The notes under the pieces were generated by a model that did not search any database, was not told the origin of the DNA, and worked only from the letters and a program-made list of their open reading frames with translations. A stretch of 64,000 nucleotides of DNA. Source: Rhodanobacter ginsengisoli. GTDB lineage: Bacteria > Pseudomonadota > Gammaproteobacteria > Xanthomonadales > Rhodanobacteraceae. Both the position numbers and the translations under genes were made by a program. Below, piece by piece: positions 50,880 to 59,724 of this stretch (within the stretch, counting starts at the first letter, position 1; each line of letters opens with the position of its first letter). The stretch lies in assembly GCF_042657065.1 (NCBI RefSeq), contig NZ_JBHSNF010000001.1, positions 744,001 through 808,000 of the forward strand. The letters are read 5' to 3'.

Positions 50880-51464
50880 TTGAGCGGCGTCCGCGGCAAG
50901 CCGCCCGGGCGCATCCGCATCATCGGCGGCAGCCTGCGCAATTCACGGCTCGACGTGCCCGAGCTGGCGGGCCTGCGGCCGACCGCCGAGCGGGTGCGCG
51001 AGACCCTGTTCAACTGGCTGGCGCCGGTGATCGACGGCGCCCGCTGCCTGGACCTGTGCGCCGGCACCGGGGCGCTGGGGATCGAGGCGCTGTCGCGCGG
51101 GGCGGCCAGCGTGCAGTTCGTCGAGCGCGAGCCGCGTTCGGCCCAGGCGCTGCGCGACAACCTGGCGCGGCTGGGGCTGGGCGCCACCGGCCGGGTGGCC
51201 GCGGTCGATGCGGCCGCGTTTCTCGCGGCGGCGCCGCAGCCGCAGGACCTGGTGTTCCTGGACCCGCCGTTCACGCTGGGGCTGTGGTCCGGGCTGGCGC
51301 GACAGCTGGAGCAGGGCGGCTGGCTGGCCGCGCGGGCATGGATTTACGTGGAATCGCCCCGTGGCGGCGTGCTCGAACTGCCGCCCACCTGGCAACTGCA
51401 CCGGGAGGGCCATGCCGGCGAGGTGCGCTTTGCTCTCTATCGGCGTGCGCTTCCGTTAAGCTAG
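50880..51464 (+). CDS. rsmD: 16S rRNA (guanine-966-N2)-methyltransferase
   Basis: 194 residues, TTG start at 50880 with GAGGA 9-13 nt upstream. IRIIGGSLRNSRL and RPTAERVRETLFNWL match RsmD; SAM motif DLCAGTGALGIEALSRGA and catalytic DPPF (VFLDPPF) are intact. It methylates G966 of 16S rRNA. It is divergent from ftsY and 33 bp upstream of coaD, the usual rsmD-coaD pairing. Confidence 0.96.
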   Translation: MSGVRGKPPGRIRIIGGSLRNSRLDVPELAGLRPTAERVRETLFNWLAPVIDGARCLDLCAGTGALGIEALSRGAASVQFVEREPRSAQALRDNLARLGLGATGRVAAVDAAAFLAAAPQPQDLVFLDPPFTLGLWSGLARQLEQGGWLAARAWIYVESPRGGVLELPPTWQLHREGHAGEVRFALYRRALPLS

Positions 51465-51497
51465 GGTCAATTCCGCAGCCGCTGACGCTTTCGTCTC

Positions 51498-52049
51498 GTG
51501 AGAAAACCTTTGGGCAATCCGCGCCTGGCCGTCTACCCGGGCACCTTCGATCCGATCACCAATGGCCATACCGACCTGGTGACGCGCGCGGCTCCGCTGT
51601 TCGACCGGGTGATCGTGGCGGTGGCCGACAGTTCCACCAAGGGCCCCGGCTTCAGCCTCGGCGAGCGGATCAGCCTGGCGCGCATGGCGCTGGCCGACCT
51701 GCCGAACGTGGAGGTGCGCGGCTTCGATTGCCTGCTGGCCACCTTCGTCGAGGAAATCGGCGCCGGCGTGATCATCCGTGGCCTGCGCGCGGTATCGGAT
51801 TTCGAATACGAGTTCCAGCTGGCCAGCATGAACCGCCACCTGATCCCGCAGGCGGAAACGCTGTTCCTGACCCCGGCGGAACAATACAGCTTCATATCCT
51901 CGTCGCTGGTACGCGAGATCGGCCGCCTCGGTGGCGACATTTCCGGTTTCGTGCATCCCGCGGTACAACAGGCCATGCGTCAGCGCTGGCACAAGGGCCG
52001 GACTGGCCCAAACAAGCAACCCGAAACGGAAGGTGATAACCATGCGTAA
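51498..52049 (+). CDS. coaD: Phosphopantetheine adenylyltransferase
   Basis: 183 residues, GTG start at 51498. GTFDPITNGH (15-24) is the nucleotidyltransferase HxGH-type site, and IIRGLRAVSDFEYEFQLASMNRHL and SFISSSLVREI are conserved. It makes dephospho-CoA, the fourth step of coenzyme A synthesis. The C-terminus is about 15-20 residues longer than E. coli CoaD. Its last 8 bp overlap the next gene, suggesting coupling. Confidence 0.97.
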   Translation: MRKPLGNPRLAVYPGTFDPITNGHTDLVTRAAPLFDRVIVAVADSSTKGPGFSLGERISLARMALADLPNVEVRGFDCLLATFVEEIGAGVIIRGLRAVSDFEYEFQLASMNRHLIPQAETLFLTPAEQYSFISSSLVREIGRLGGDISGFVHPAVQQAMRQRWHKGRTGPNKQPETEGDNHA

Positions 52050-52542
52050 ATTTGCTCTCATTGTTGTCGTGGCGCTGACCGCCTGCCTGGGCCTGAGCGC
52101 CTGCGGCAAGCACGAAGAAGATCAGTCGACCGCCCAGCAGGCACAGCAGGCGCCGAAGCCGACCGATCCGAGCGACTCCAAGGCGTGGGGCGCCTACCTC
52201 GGGCAGATCGTGCAGAACAACATGCAGGGCATGCGCGCGAACCAGCCTTATGCCTACATGGTCACCGCCGGCCTCACCGACGACACCAAGGCGCAGAACG
52301 ACCGCCAGCTGCAGAGCGTGCAGGACACCGTCGCCCGCGGCGTGCTGCCCGGCAACCTGCTGGCCTTCGGCGGCCCGGATTCGACCAAGACCGCCGACCT
52401 GGTCATCGAGGCGTTCAAGGATGCCAAGCCCGGCTCGTTCAAGGACGTGATCATCCTGTTCATCGGCGACAAGGCCGACGAGCAGCGCGTGACCGACGCC
52501 CTGAAGCCGACCGGCGCGACGATCCGCTTCGTCCAGATGTAA
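52042..52542 (+). CDS. Small lipoprotein of unknown function
   Basis: 166 residues. Signal peptide with lipobox LSAC at about 18-21; the mature N-terminus is CGKHEEDQS. The rest has no recognised domain; the body (about 45-166) is an alpha/beta mix with GQIVQNNMQGMRANQPYAYMV and FIGDKADEQRVTDAL. AAGGTGA precedes the ATG, which overlaps the coaD stop by 8 bp. It is probably anchored to a membrane and exposed to the periplasm. A hairpin follows the stop codon. Confidence 0.85.
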   Translation: MRKFALIVVVALTACLGLSACGKHEEDQSTAQQAQQAPKPTDPSDSKAWGAYLGQIVQNNMQGMRANQPYAYMVTAGLTDDTKAQNDRQLQSVQDTVARGVLPGNLLAFGGPDSTKTADLVIEAFKDAKPGSFKDVIILFIGDKADEQRVTDALKPTGATIRFVQM

Positions 52543-52550
52543 GGATGCAG

Positions 52551-52589
52551 GTGGCCCTCCGCGACGGCAGCGCCGGCGCGGAGGGCCAC
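52551..52589 (+). terminator. Hairpin after the lipoprotein gene
   Basis: Perfect 13-bp arms GTGGCCCTCCGCG (52551-52563) and its complement (52577-52589), 13-nt loop. It begins 9 bp past the stop codon. No T-run, so it may end transcription weakly or protect the mRNA. Confidence 0.55.
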
Positions 52590-52704
52590 ATCGGCCTCTC
52601 TCCCACGACGTGAGGCCGATGGTTCGAAGCCGGTTGCGGCGAAGCCCCAGCCGGCTGGTGCGCCTTTCCGGGGCGCCCCTCCCCAGCATGTAGTATCGAC
52701 TGCC

Positions 52705-52965
52705 ATGTCCCTGAAAATCCTCGATACCTGCGTCAACTGCGACGTCTGCGAACCGGCTTGCCCGAACAAGGCGATCTCGCTGGGCGAGGAGTACTACGTG
52801 ATCGATCCGGCCCTGTGCACCGAGTGCGTCGGCCATTACGACGAGCCGCAATGCGTGGTGGTCTGCCCGGTCGAATGCATCATCAGCGATCCCGGGCACG
52901 TCGAGTCGACCGCGCAGCTCGAGCTGAAATATCGCCACCTGATGGCCAAGGAGTCCGCGGCATGA
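52705..52965 (+). CDS. yfhL: YfhL-type 2[4Fe-4S] ferredoxin
   Basis: 86 residues. Two cluster motifs: CVNCDVCEPACPN and CTECVGHYDEPQCVVVCPVECI, the second with the long insertion typical of the YfhL/Alvin class. It is a low-potential electron carrier. The neighbour in many gammaproteobacteria is coaD, here 655 bp upstream. Its stop overlaps the start of a gamma-glutamyltranspeptidase gene (ATGA at 52962-52965), an unexpected pairing. Confidence 0.95.
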   Translation: MSLKILDTCVNCDVCEPACPNKAISLGEEYYVIDPALCTECVGHYDEPQCVVVCPVECIISDPGHVESTAQLELKYRHLMAKESAA

Positions 52966-54710
52966 GCTTTTCCCCGAACTGGCGTCGACTGTGGTCGGCG
53001 CTGTTGTCGTTGGGCCTGGTGTTGCTGGCGGGAACCGCGGCGGCGGCCGACGGCGCGCCGAAAACGGCGCCCGCGCGAGTCATGCTGGTGCCGCCGATGC
53101 GGCTGCGCCCGCCCGGCCACGCGGCGATCGCCAGCGCGAATTTCCTCGCCACCAACGCCGGCTTCGAAGTGCTGGACAAGGGCGGCAACGCGTTCGACGC
53201 GGCGGTTGCAGTGGCCGCCGCGCTGTCGGTGGTGGAGCCGGAGAGTTCCGGCATCGGCGGCGGCTTCATGGCCGTGCTGCATCAGGCGAAGGATGGCCAT
53301 GACGTCTTCATCGACGCGCGCGAGACCGCGCCCGCGGCCGTCAACCGCAAGGATTACCTCAAGCCGGATGGCAGCCCGAACCGCGACGCGGCACTGAAAG
53401 GCCCGCTGTCGGCCGGCATTCCCGGCGAGCCGGCCGGGCTGGTGCTGATGGCCGAGCGCTACGGCCGGCTGCCGCTGCAACAGTCGCTGGCCCCGGCGAT
53501 CCGCCTCGCCCGCGACGGCTTCAAGCCGGATCCGCGCCTGCGTGGCGCGATCGCGGGCGTGCAGCAGGATCTGCGGCGCTGGCCGGCCTCGGTCGCCAAG
53601 TACCTGCCCGGCGGCAAACCGCCGGCGGAGGGCGTGCTCTGGCGCGACCCGGAGCAGGCGCGCACGCTGGAGCAGATTGCCGCACACGGCAACGACGGCT
53701 TCTATCGCGGCGCGACGGCACGCAAGCTGGTCGCCGCGGTGCATGCGGCCGGCGGCAACTGGACGCTGGCCGACCTGGCCGGCTACCGCGCCAGGGAGCG
53801 CACCCCGATCGAGGTGAACTACCGCGGCTATCGCATCATCACCGCACCGCCGCCGTCCTCCGGCGGCGTGGCGATCGCCGAGATCCTCAACATCCTGTCC
53901 GGCTACGACCTGACGAAGATGGGCCGGGCGGAGCGTGTGCACTACATCGTCGAGGCGATGCGCCGCGCATTCCGCGACCACAACGATTATCTGGGCGATC
54001 CGGACTTCGTGAAGATGCCGCTGGACATGCTGCTGTCGCCGTACTACGCCGACGGCCTGCGCCAGGGCATCCTGCCCGACCGGGCCACGCCGTCGTCGAT
54101 GCTGCCGCGCGCCCAGGCGCACGAGCCGGGCATGCACACCACGCATTTCTCGATCATCGACGCCGAAGGCAACATGGCGGCGGTGACCTCCACGGTGAAC
54201 TACACCATGGGTTCCAACTTCGTCGCCGCCGGTACCGGCGTGCTGCTGAACGACGAGATGGACGATTTCGCGCTGGTGCCGAACAAGCCGAATGTGTACG
54301 GCCTGCTCGGCAGCGTGGCGAATGCGCCCGAGGGCGGCAAACGCATGCTGTCGTCGATGTCGCCGAGCATCGTGATCGGGGCCAACCGCGTCGCCGTGAT
54401 CGGCTCGCCCGGCGGCTCCACCATCATCACCCAGGTGCTGGAAGGGATCCTGCATTTCATCGACGGCGAAAATGCGCAGCAGATCGTCGCGGACAAGCGC
54501 TTCCACCACCAGTACCTGCCGGACATGGTGATGGTGGAGAAGGACACGTTCGATCCTGCCACCAGCGCCACGCTGACCGACATGGGCTACACGCTCAAGC
54601 AGCATGAATCGTGGGGCTTCATGAACGCGATCACCTGGGACCGCAAGACCAACAAGCTCGATGCGGCCAGCGATCCGCGCCATCCCTCGGGCCTGGGCAA
54701 GGTGCAGTAG
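52962..54710 (+). CDS. ggt: Gamma-glutamyltranspeptidase, second paralogue
   Basis: 582 residues with a signal peptide (about 1-29, ending TAAAA). The self-cleavage and catalytic threonine is Thr393 in MHTTHFSIID; GGNAFDAAVAVAAALSVVEP, SSGIGGGF and SPGGSTIITQV are conserved. It should act in the periplasm on glutathione or gamma-glutamyl peptides. It differs from the 9805-11580 paralogue in having the common SSGIGGG motif where that gene has CCGNIGGGG. It is translationally coupled to yfhL and followed 7 bp later by a metallo-beta-lactamase-fold gene. Confidence 0.93.
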   Translation: MSFSPNWRRLWSALLSLGLVLLAGTAAAADGAPKTAPARVMLVPPMRLRPPGHAAIASANFLATNAGFEVLDKGGNAFDAAVAVAAALSVVEPESSGIGGGFMAVLHQAKDGHDVFIDARETAPAAVNRKDYLKPDGSPNRDAALKGPLSAGIPGEPAGLVLMAERYGRLPLQQSLAPAIRLARDGFKPDPRLRGAIAGVQQDLRRWPASVAKYLPGGKPPAEGVLWRDPEQARTLEQIAAHGNDGFYRGATARKLVAAVHAAGGNWTLADLAGYRARERTPIEVNYRGYRIITAPPPSSGGVAIAEILNILSGYDLTKMGRAERVHYIVEAMRRAFRDHNDYLGDPDFVKMPLDMLLSPYYADGLRQGILPDRATPSSMLPRAQAHEPGMHTTHFSIIDAEGNMAAVTSTVNYTMGSNFVAAGTGVLLNDEMDDFALVPNKPNVYGLLGSVANAPEGGKRMLSSMSPSIVIGANRVAVIGSPGGSTIITQVLEGILHFIDGENAQQIVADKRFHHQYLPDMVMVEKDTFDPATSATLTDMGYTLKQHESWGFMNAITWDRKTNKLDAASDPRHPSGLGKVQ

Positions 54711-54717
54711 GGCACGC

Positions 54718-55590
54718 ATGGAACTGTTCTCGATCCTCGGCAATTCGCAGCGACTGGATGGCGGCGCGATGTTTGGCAATGCGCCGAAGGCGCTATGGTC
54801 GCGCTGGATCGTGCCGGATGAGCAGAACCGCATTCCGCTGGCTTGCCGCTGCCTGCTGGTGAAGGATCTGGACGGCCGCAACGTGCTGTTCGAGACCGGC
54901 ATCGGGGCGTTCTTCGAGCCGGCGTTGCGTGAGCGCTATGGCGTGGTCGAGCCCGGGCATGTGTTGCTCGATTCGCTGGCGGCGGTCGGCCTGGGCCATG
55001 AGGACATCGACGTGGTGGTGCTCTCGCACCTGCATTTCGACCATGCCGGCGGCTTGCTGGCGGCGTGGGAAGAGGGCAGTCCGCCGCGCCTGCTGTTTCC
55101 GAACGCGCGCTTCGTGACGGGTGCCGAACACTGGCGCCGTGCGCAGCATCCGCATCCGCGCGACCGCGCCTCGTTCATCCCCGAGCTGCCGCCGCTGCTC
55201 GAGGCCAGTGGCCGGCTGGAACGGGTCGAGGGCGAATACTCGCAGACGCTGGGCAAGGCCGTGCGCTTCAGTTTTTCGGACGGCCATACGCCGGGGCTGA
55301 TGCTGGCCGAAGTCGCCGGCGTGGTGTTCTGTGCGGACCTGATTCCCGGCCGTTTCTGGGTGCACTTGCCGATCACCATGGGCTACGACCGCTGGCCCGA
55401 AAAGCTGATCGACGAAAAACGCGTGTTTCTGGAGGACAAGCTGGCGCGGGACGTGCGCCTGTTCTTCACCCACGATCACGATTGCGCGCTGGCGCGGGTG
55501 ACGCGCGACGAGCGGGGCCGCTTCGGCACGGCCGACGAGCAGCCCGTGCTGCAGGGCATGCCCGCGCAGCCGTCGGCGGGGGTGGTGTGA
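54718..55590 (+). CDS. Metallo-beta-lactamase-fold hydrolase
   Basis: 290 residues from the ATG at 54718. The metal site motif is SHLHFDHAGG near residues 103-112; further ligands fit the His of GAEHW, Asp in CADLIP and the His in FFTHDHDCA. The fold covers glyoxalase II, lactonases and other hydrolases; the N-acyl-homoserine-lactonase-like overall layout is not enough to name a substrate. It overlaps the next gene by 1 bp (TGATG) and follows ggt by 7 bp, so the three are probably one transcript. Confidence 0.88.
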   Translation: MELFSILGNSQRLDGGAMFGNAPKALWSRWIVPDEQNRIPLACRCLLVKDLDGRNVLFETGIGAFFEPALRERYGVVEPGHVLLDSLAAVGLGHEDIDVVVLSHLHFDHAGGLLAAWEEGSPPRLLFPNARFVTGAEHWRRAQHPHPRDRASFIPELPPLLEASGRLERVEGEYSQTLGKAVRFSFSDGHTPGLMLAEVAGVVFCADLIPGRFWVHLPITMGYDRWPEKLIDEKRVFLEDKLARDVRLFFTHDHDCALARVTRDERGRFGTADEQPVLQGMPAQPSAGVV

Positions 55591-56624
55591 TGGATTTGCA
55601 CAAGGGACTGTCCATGCGCTTGCTGGCGCTGAACGTCGTCGGTGCCGTGCTGGTCCTGGCCGGCGTCGGGCTGGTCGCAATGACTGCACGCGGCCTGCTC
55701 AATTATCGCCAGGCAGCGAGCCGGCACGGTGGCGAGGTGATCGAGCTCGGCGCGGATGCCCAGCCGCAGGCCGGTCAGCACGGTTTCATGGCGCGCGTCG
55801 TGGGAACCCCGCGCGTGGTCGAGGCGCCGCGCGACGCGGAGTTCAACCTGCGGGTGGACTCGCCGGTGCTGGTGCGCCACGTCGAAATGTTCCAGTGGCG
55901 CGAGATCGACATCGGCGGCAACGTGCACTACGAGCTGGACTGGGTGGACCGGCCGGTCGATGCCAGTCATTTCGTCAATCCGCGCGGGCACATGAATCCG
56001 GGCAGCTTTCCGCTCAGCGGCAAGCAGTTCGACGCCGGACTGGTGCAGATGGGTGGATTCAGGCTGGGGCCGGTATTGATACATGCGCTGCCCGGTTCGG
56101 CCCGGGTCACGCCGGATTCCGCGGCACTGCCGGAAAATCTCGCGGCCAGTTTCAGCCGCTACCACGACTACCTGGTGACCAGTGCCCATCCGGGCGACCC
56201 GCGGTTGGGCGATGTCCGGGTGAGCTGGGACGAAGTGCCGCTGCAGCAGGTGACCATCGTGGGACGCCTCGACGGCGACCGCCTGGTGGCGGCGGCTGAC
56301 GCCGGCGACGGCAAGGGCTACAGCGTGCAGGTTGGCGACGTGTCGCTGCTGAACATGTTTCCGGATCTGCCGGTGCCGCCGGAGTTCGCGCTGACTTGGC
56401 GGATTCTGGCCGTGCTGCTGGCCACGCTGGGCGCCTACGTGCTGCTCTCCACGCAGCGTCGCCGGCGTGACGGCCTGCTGGCGCTGGGCCTCGGTGCGCT
56501 GGTCGTCGGAAGTGTGGCCAGCGTACTGTGGCTGGGCGGCGGCGCGCCCAACCTGGGCGGCTGGCTCGCGGTCACGCTGGCTGGCCTGCTGCTGGTCGGG
56601 TGGCGGCTGCGTCGTCCCGACTGA
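55590..56624 (+). CDS. TMEM43-family membrane protein
   Basis: 344 residues. One N-terminal membrane segment (about 10-33) and three C-terminal segments (about 265-335) enclose a large soluble domain. EVIELGADAQPQAGQHGFMARVVG, FQWREI and YELDWVDRPVDASHFVNPRGHMNP match the TMEM43 (DUF1625) family, whose animal members sit in the nuclear envelope and ER. The bacterial role is unknown. Its start overlaps the previous stop by 1 bp. It is the last gene of this plus-strand run. Confidence 0.87.
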   Translation: MDLHKGLSMRLLALNVVGAVLVLAGVGLVAMTARGLLNYRQAASRHGGEVIELGADAQPQAGQHGFMARVVGTPRVVEAPRDAEFNLRVDSPVLVRHVEMFQWREIDIGGNVHYELDWVDRPVDASHFVNPRGHMNPGSFPLSGKQFDAGLVQMGGFRLGPVLIHALPGSARVTPDSAALPENLAASFSRYHDYLVTSAHPGDPRLGDVRVSWDEVPLQQVTIVGRLDGDRLVAAADAGDGKGYSVQVGDVSLLNMFPDLPVPPEFALTWRILAVLLATLGAYVLLSTQRRRRDGLLALGLGALVVGSVASVLWLGGGAPNLGGWLAVTLAGLLLVGWRLRRPD

Positions 56625-56718
56625 GCGGGCCATCCACGATGGCTCACTTCCGCTTCATGCGATCGATTGCCGGGCCGATGTCGCGGCCGCAGCACGCGCG
56701 GCTGACCGCGCCGAACGG

Positions 56719-57996
56719 TTACTCGGCGACTGTCTTGCCATTGGCGCTGGCAAAGACCTCATCCGCCCATTGCGTGGCTTCCATGTAGACGGTGGCCATC
56801 CGCTGGATACGCAGCGGAGGCACCTGCGCACTGGTCAGCTCGCCGGCTTCCCAGGCGAGGATCTGCTGCAGCAACGGTCCGAACGGGCCACCGCGACCGG
56901 TCAGCGCGTCGCTGATTTCGGGGGCCAGCCGCAGATGGGTCAGCAGGAAATCCATCGGCGCGCACATCAGCGTATCGAGCAGCGAGAACAGGCCCACGGT
57001 GAATGCCATTTCCCCCTGGCCCTTTCCGGCGCACAGCTTTTCGCACATCTGGGCCCGGATCAGGGCCGCACGCAGCAGCTCCGGCGGACGATCGTCCATG
57101 CCGCACAGCGCCATCGTGTCGATCCAGTTGCGCATGCGCTTGACGCCGAAGAAGATCGCCGCCTGTTCCACCGATTTCAGCTGCCGCGGCAACGCGAAAT
57201 AGGCCGAGTTGACGCAGCTGAGCAACTTGTAGCTGAGCACCGCATCGGTGCGGATGATGTTGCCGATCTCCACCGGGCCGGGATTGCTTTCCTGCAGCAG
57301 GCTCATCAACCGCAGCATGCTCAGGCGACTGGCGGTCAGTACCGGCACCTCGATCGGCTGCGGAATCAGAAGATAGCGTCCCTGGATCGCCTGCAGCGGG
57401 AGTTGCAGGCAGCGTTCGTAGGTGGGGTGGTCGTTGACCTGGTCGGCCACGACGCGGATACCACGCGTATGGAAATGCTCGGCGCGTTCCTGCAGCCGTT
57501 CCGGCGTCAACCGGCTCGCATCGAGGCGCACGAACTGGACCATCTGCAGCAGGGTTTCGAGCGGCAGGCTTGCTTCCAGATCGATGTCGCCCGCGTCGAT
57601 CATGAACTGGCAGCCGCGCTCCGCCATCTTCTGCAGGCGCTTCATCAGCGCCGCGTCGTCGGCCACGTGCGGTTGAAGCACCACGCCGAGGCGAGGCTGA
57701 TGCAGCAGCACGTCGGAGTCCTCCGGGAGCAACTCGGCCGGCATCTTCAGAAACGCGCGGTTGCCGCGCACGAGGCGGTTCAGCGCGCCATCGGTCACCG
57801 TGGACAGCACCCGCTGCAGGAACGATTCGTCGCCGCCGACTTCGCCATGAAAGACGATTTCATAGGCGAACAGCTGGCGTTCGCGATCGAGCATCGGCAC
57901 CCGCAGCACCGGCAGCGGCAGCGGAAGAACTATCCCGTCGGGGCCCGGGATGGCAGCCGATGCGGAGGTGCTTGCGGAGGCGTTTGGGTTGCTCAT
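56719..57996 (-). CDS. EAL-HDOD signalling protein with degenerate EAL
   Basis: 425 residues from the ATG at 57996. Residues about 30-225 are EAL-like, but the catalytic E-x-L signature is replaced (FAYEIVFH), and the metal-binding acidic residues of active phosphodiesterases are not evident. Residues about 225-415 are an HDOD domain (IGNIIRTDAVLSYKLLSCVNSAYF, IFFGVKRMRNWIDTMALCG). This YuxH-type architecture binds signals or partners rather than cleaving cyclic di-GMP. It lies directly upstream of the flagellar cluster, consistent with a motility or surface-behaviour role (inference). Confidence 0.88.
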   Translation of the reverse strand: MSNPNASASTSASAAIPGPDGIVLPLPLPVLRVPMLDRERQLFAYEIVFHGEVGGDESFLQRVLSTVTDGALNRLVRGNRAFLKMPAELLPEDSDVLLHQPRLGVVLQPHVADDAALMKRLQKMAERGCQFMIDAGDIDLEASLPLETLLQMVQFVRLDASRLTPERLQERAEHFHTRGIRVVADQVNDHPTYERCLQLPLQAIQGRYLLIPQPIEVPVLTASRLSMLRLMSLLQESNPGPVEIGNIIRTDAVLSYKLLSCVNSAYFALPRQLKSVEQAAIFFGVKRMRNWIDTMALCGMDDRPPELLRAALIRAQMCEKLCAGKGQGEMAFTVGLFSLLDTLMCAPMDFLLTHLRLAPEISDALTGRGGPFGPLLQQILAWEAGELTSAQVPPLRIQRMATVYMEATQWADEVFASANGKTVAE

Positions 57997-58101
57997 GATC
58001 AATCATCGCGATTAACGCGGAACGGGCCGGGACCTGTCTCGCAATCAAGGGGGTGCCGTCTGTGAAGAACTGGCGGCGGTGCTTTTTAGCGGATCAAGAT
58101 G

Positions 58102-58548
58102 TCAGGCCTCGGCCAGTGCGCGCGAGCGCAGATTGACATGCAGCTCGCCGGCGCGGCCGTACAGGCCGCTTTCGCCGGCGTGGCCGGTCAGTATCGACAG
58201 CGCCTTGCGCACCTGGCGCAGCCGCTGGTTGACCTCGTCGCCGTTGCGTTGATTGAGTCGCTGCGAGTCGCGTAGCGACTGCACGACCTGTGCCCAGTCC
58301 TGCTCGAGCCGGGTCGCCGTGGCCGGGGATTCACGGCTGAGCTGCAGGCGCTCGGCGTCGAGCTGTTCGAGTTGGAACATGAGGGCCTGCTTGCGCGTGC
58401 CGGCCTGGTTCAGCGCTTCGCTGTCGCCCGCGCCGAGCGCCGTGCGCTCCGCTTCGAGAACCTGCGCCAGCTCGTCGACGGCACGCTGCATGTCGTCGAC
58501 GACCGCCTTGAGCGCGCTGTCCAGCTCGCCCTGCAGTTGCCGGCTCAT
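58102..58548 (-). CDS. flgN: Flagellar export chaperone FlgN
   Basis: 148 residues, almost entirely helical. The family is diverse; identification rests on ELAQVLEAERTALGAGDSEALNQAGTRKQALMFQLEQL, the overall length and the position directly after flgM. FlgN escorts the hook-filament junction proteins FlgK and FlgL to the export gate. The start overlaps the flgM stop by 4 bp. Confidence 0.9.
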   Translation of the reverse strand: MSRQLQGELDSALKAVVDDMQRAVDELAQVLEAERTALGAGDSEALNQAGTRKQALMFQLEQLDAERLQLSRESPATATRLEQDWAQVVQSLRDSQRLNQRNGDEVNQRLRQVRKALSILTGHAGESGLYGRAGELHVNLRSRALAEA

Positions 58549-58871
58549 GCCTTGCCCGTGCCGCCGATCTGCTGGTCCATCGCCAGCATGCGGTCGGCGA
58601 TGCGACCGGAATTGATCTGGTAGCTGCCGTCGGCCAGCGATTGGCGCACGCGCTCGACCTTCAGCGGATCGATCGCGGCGGAGTCATCGGGACGCGCCGC
58701 CTGCTGCAATGCGCGGGCCGAATCGGTCAGCTTGAGCTGGTCGTCGGCGGGGCGAGCGGTGCCGCCGGAACCTCCCGGGGCAGCCGTCGTCGATGCGCCG
58801 CCACTTCCCTTGCTGCTGCCGGTGGCCTGTGCAAAGCCGGGCAATCCGTTGTTGGAAATAGTTGTGTTCAT
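58545..58871 (-). CDS. flgM: Anti-sigma-28 factor FlgM
   Basis: 108 residues. The N-terminal half is low-complexity Ser/Gly/Thr and probably unfolded. The C-terminal half, VERVRQSLADGSYQINSGRIADRMLAMD, is the conserved FliA-binding part. It holds FliA inactive until exported through the completed hook-basal body. It is transcribed from a near-perfect sigma-28 promoter just upstream. Confidence 0.95.
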   Translation of the reverse strand: MNTTISNNGLPGFAQATGSSKGSGGASTTAAPGGSGGTARPADDQLKLTDSARALQQAARPDDSAAIDPLKVERVRQSLADGSYQINSGRIADRMLAMDQQIGGTGKA

Positions 58872-58911
58872 GGGTCCGTTCTCGATGCGGTGTTGGCCCT
58901 GTTAACTCTCA

Positions 58912-58938
58912 AGATCGGCCGTGGCGGTGGAAACTTTA
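58912..58938 (-). promoter_or_regulatory. Sigma-28 (FliA) promoter for flgM-flgN
   Basis: On the minus strand TAAAGTTT (58938-58931), an 11-bp spacer and GCCGATCT (58919-58912) match the consensus TAAAGTTT-N11-GCCGATAA at 14 of 16 positions. It lies 41 bp upstream of the flgM start. Confidence 0.88.
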
Positions 58939-58995
58939 GCGCGAATTCGGCCGGGCCCGGCCCCGGCCTCCCGCCGGAGGAGGCGGTCGCACGGT

Positions 58996-59724
58996 TCAGG
59001 GCAGTGCAAGCACCACCCCCGGTGCACTGACCATGGCGTCGATCACCCGTCCCGAACTGTCGTTGCGCACGCGCAGGCGGGCACCGTTGTCGCCGCCTCC
59101 CAGCGCGATACCGCTGGCGCGCACCTCGATGCCGTCGAGCTGGGCGATCAGCTGCACGTGGTCGCCCGCCCGCACCATGCGCCTGCCGCCCATGGCGGCA
59201 GGGGTGAGCACGCTGCCGGCCACCAGCGGGCGCGCCAGCGTGCGGCCGGTCAGCTGATCCGGGTTCCCTATATAGCCGTAGCCCAGCCGGGTGACGTCGC
59301 GTTCCTCGACACGGACGTCGCCAGGGTGAATGCCGTCGCCCCGCTGCAACGGGCGCGTGGTCACCAATACCGGGCGGAACAGCTGCAGGCGCAGGGGGAT
59401 TCGCACGATCCAGCCGCCCGGCTGCGGGCATCGCACCTGCACCGCCATCAACGAGGAGGGTGCCGCGCGTTCCGGCACCGTGGCCTGCAGCGGCAGCGGG
59501 CAGCGGGCCAGCTTCAGGCGCGGGTCGAAAGGCCGGGTGCCGACGACGACCCGGCTGCCCGGCGATTCATAGTGCTGGCGCAGTGCCAGCGCGGCGGCGG
59601 CGCGCACCTCGGCCAGCGACTGCATCGGCGTCGCCGGCGCGGCGAAGCCGGGCGAGGCGAACGGGAGCGTGGCCAGGCACGCCGCCATGACTCGCCGACA
59701 GCAGCTGGCCCGCGCCTTTCTCAT
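58996..59724 (-). CDS. flgA: Flagellar basal body P-ring assembly protein FlgA
   Basis: 242 residues with a basic signal peptide (about 1-28). The SAF-like core has GDGIHPGDVRVEERDV, GRTLARPLVAGSVLTPAAM and GDHVQLIAQLDGIEVRASGIALGGGDNGARLRVRN...GRVIDAMV, all typical of FlgA. It is a periplasmic chaperone for FlgI. The start overlaps the stop of the chemoreceptor gene by 4 bp. Confidence 0.95.
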   Translation of the reverse strand: MRKARASCCRRVMAACLATLPFASPGFAAPATPMQSLAEVRAAAALALRQHYESPGSRVVVGTRPFDPRLKLARCPLPLQATVPERAAPSSLMAVQVRCPQPGGWIVRIPLRLQLFRPVLVTTRPLQRGDGIHPGDVRVEERDVTRLGYGYIGNPDQLTGRTLARPLVAGSVLTPAAMGGRRMVRAGDHVQLIAQLDGIEVRASGIALGGGDNGARLRVRNDSSGRVIDAMVSAPGVVLALP

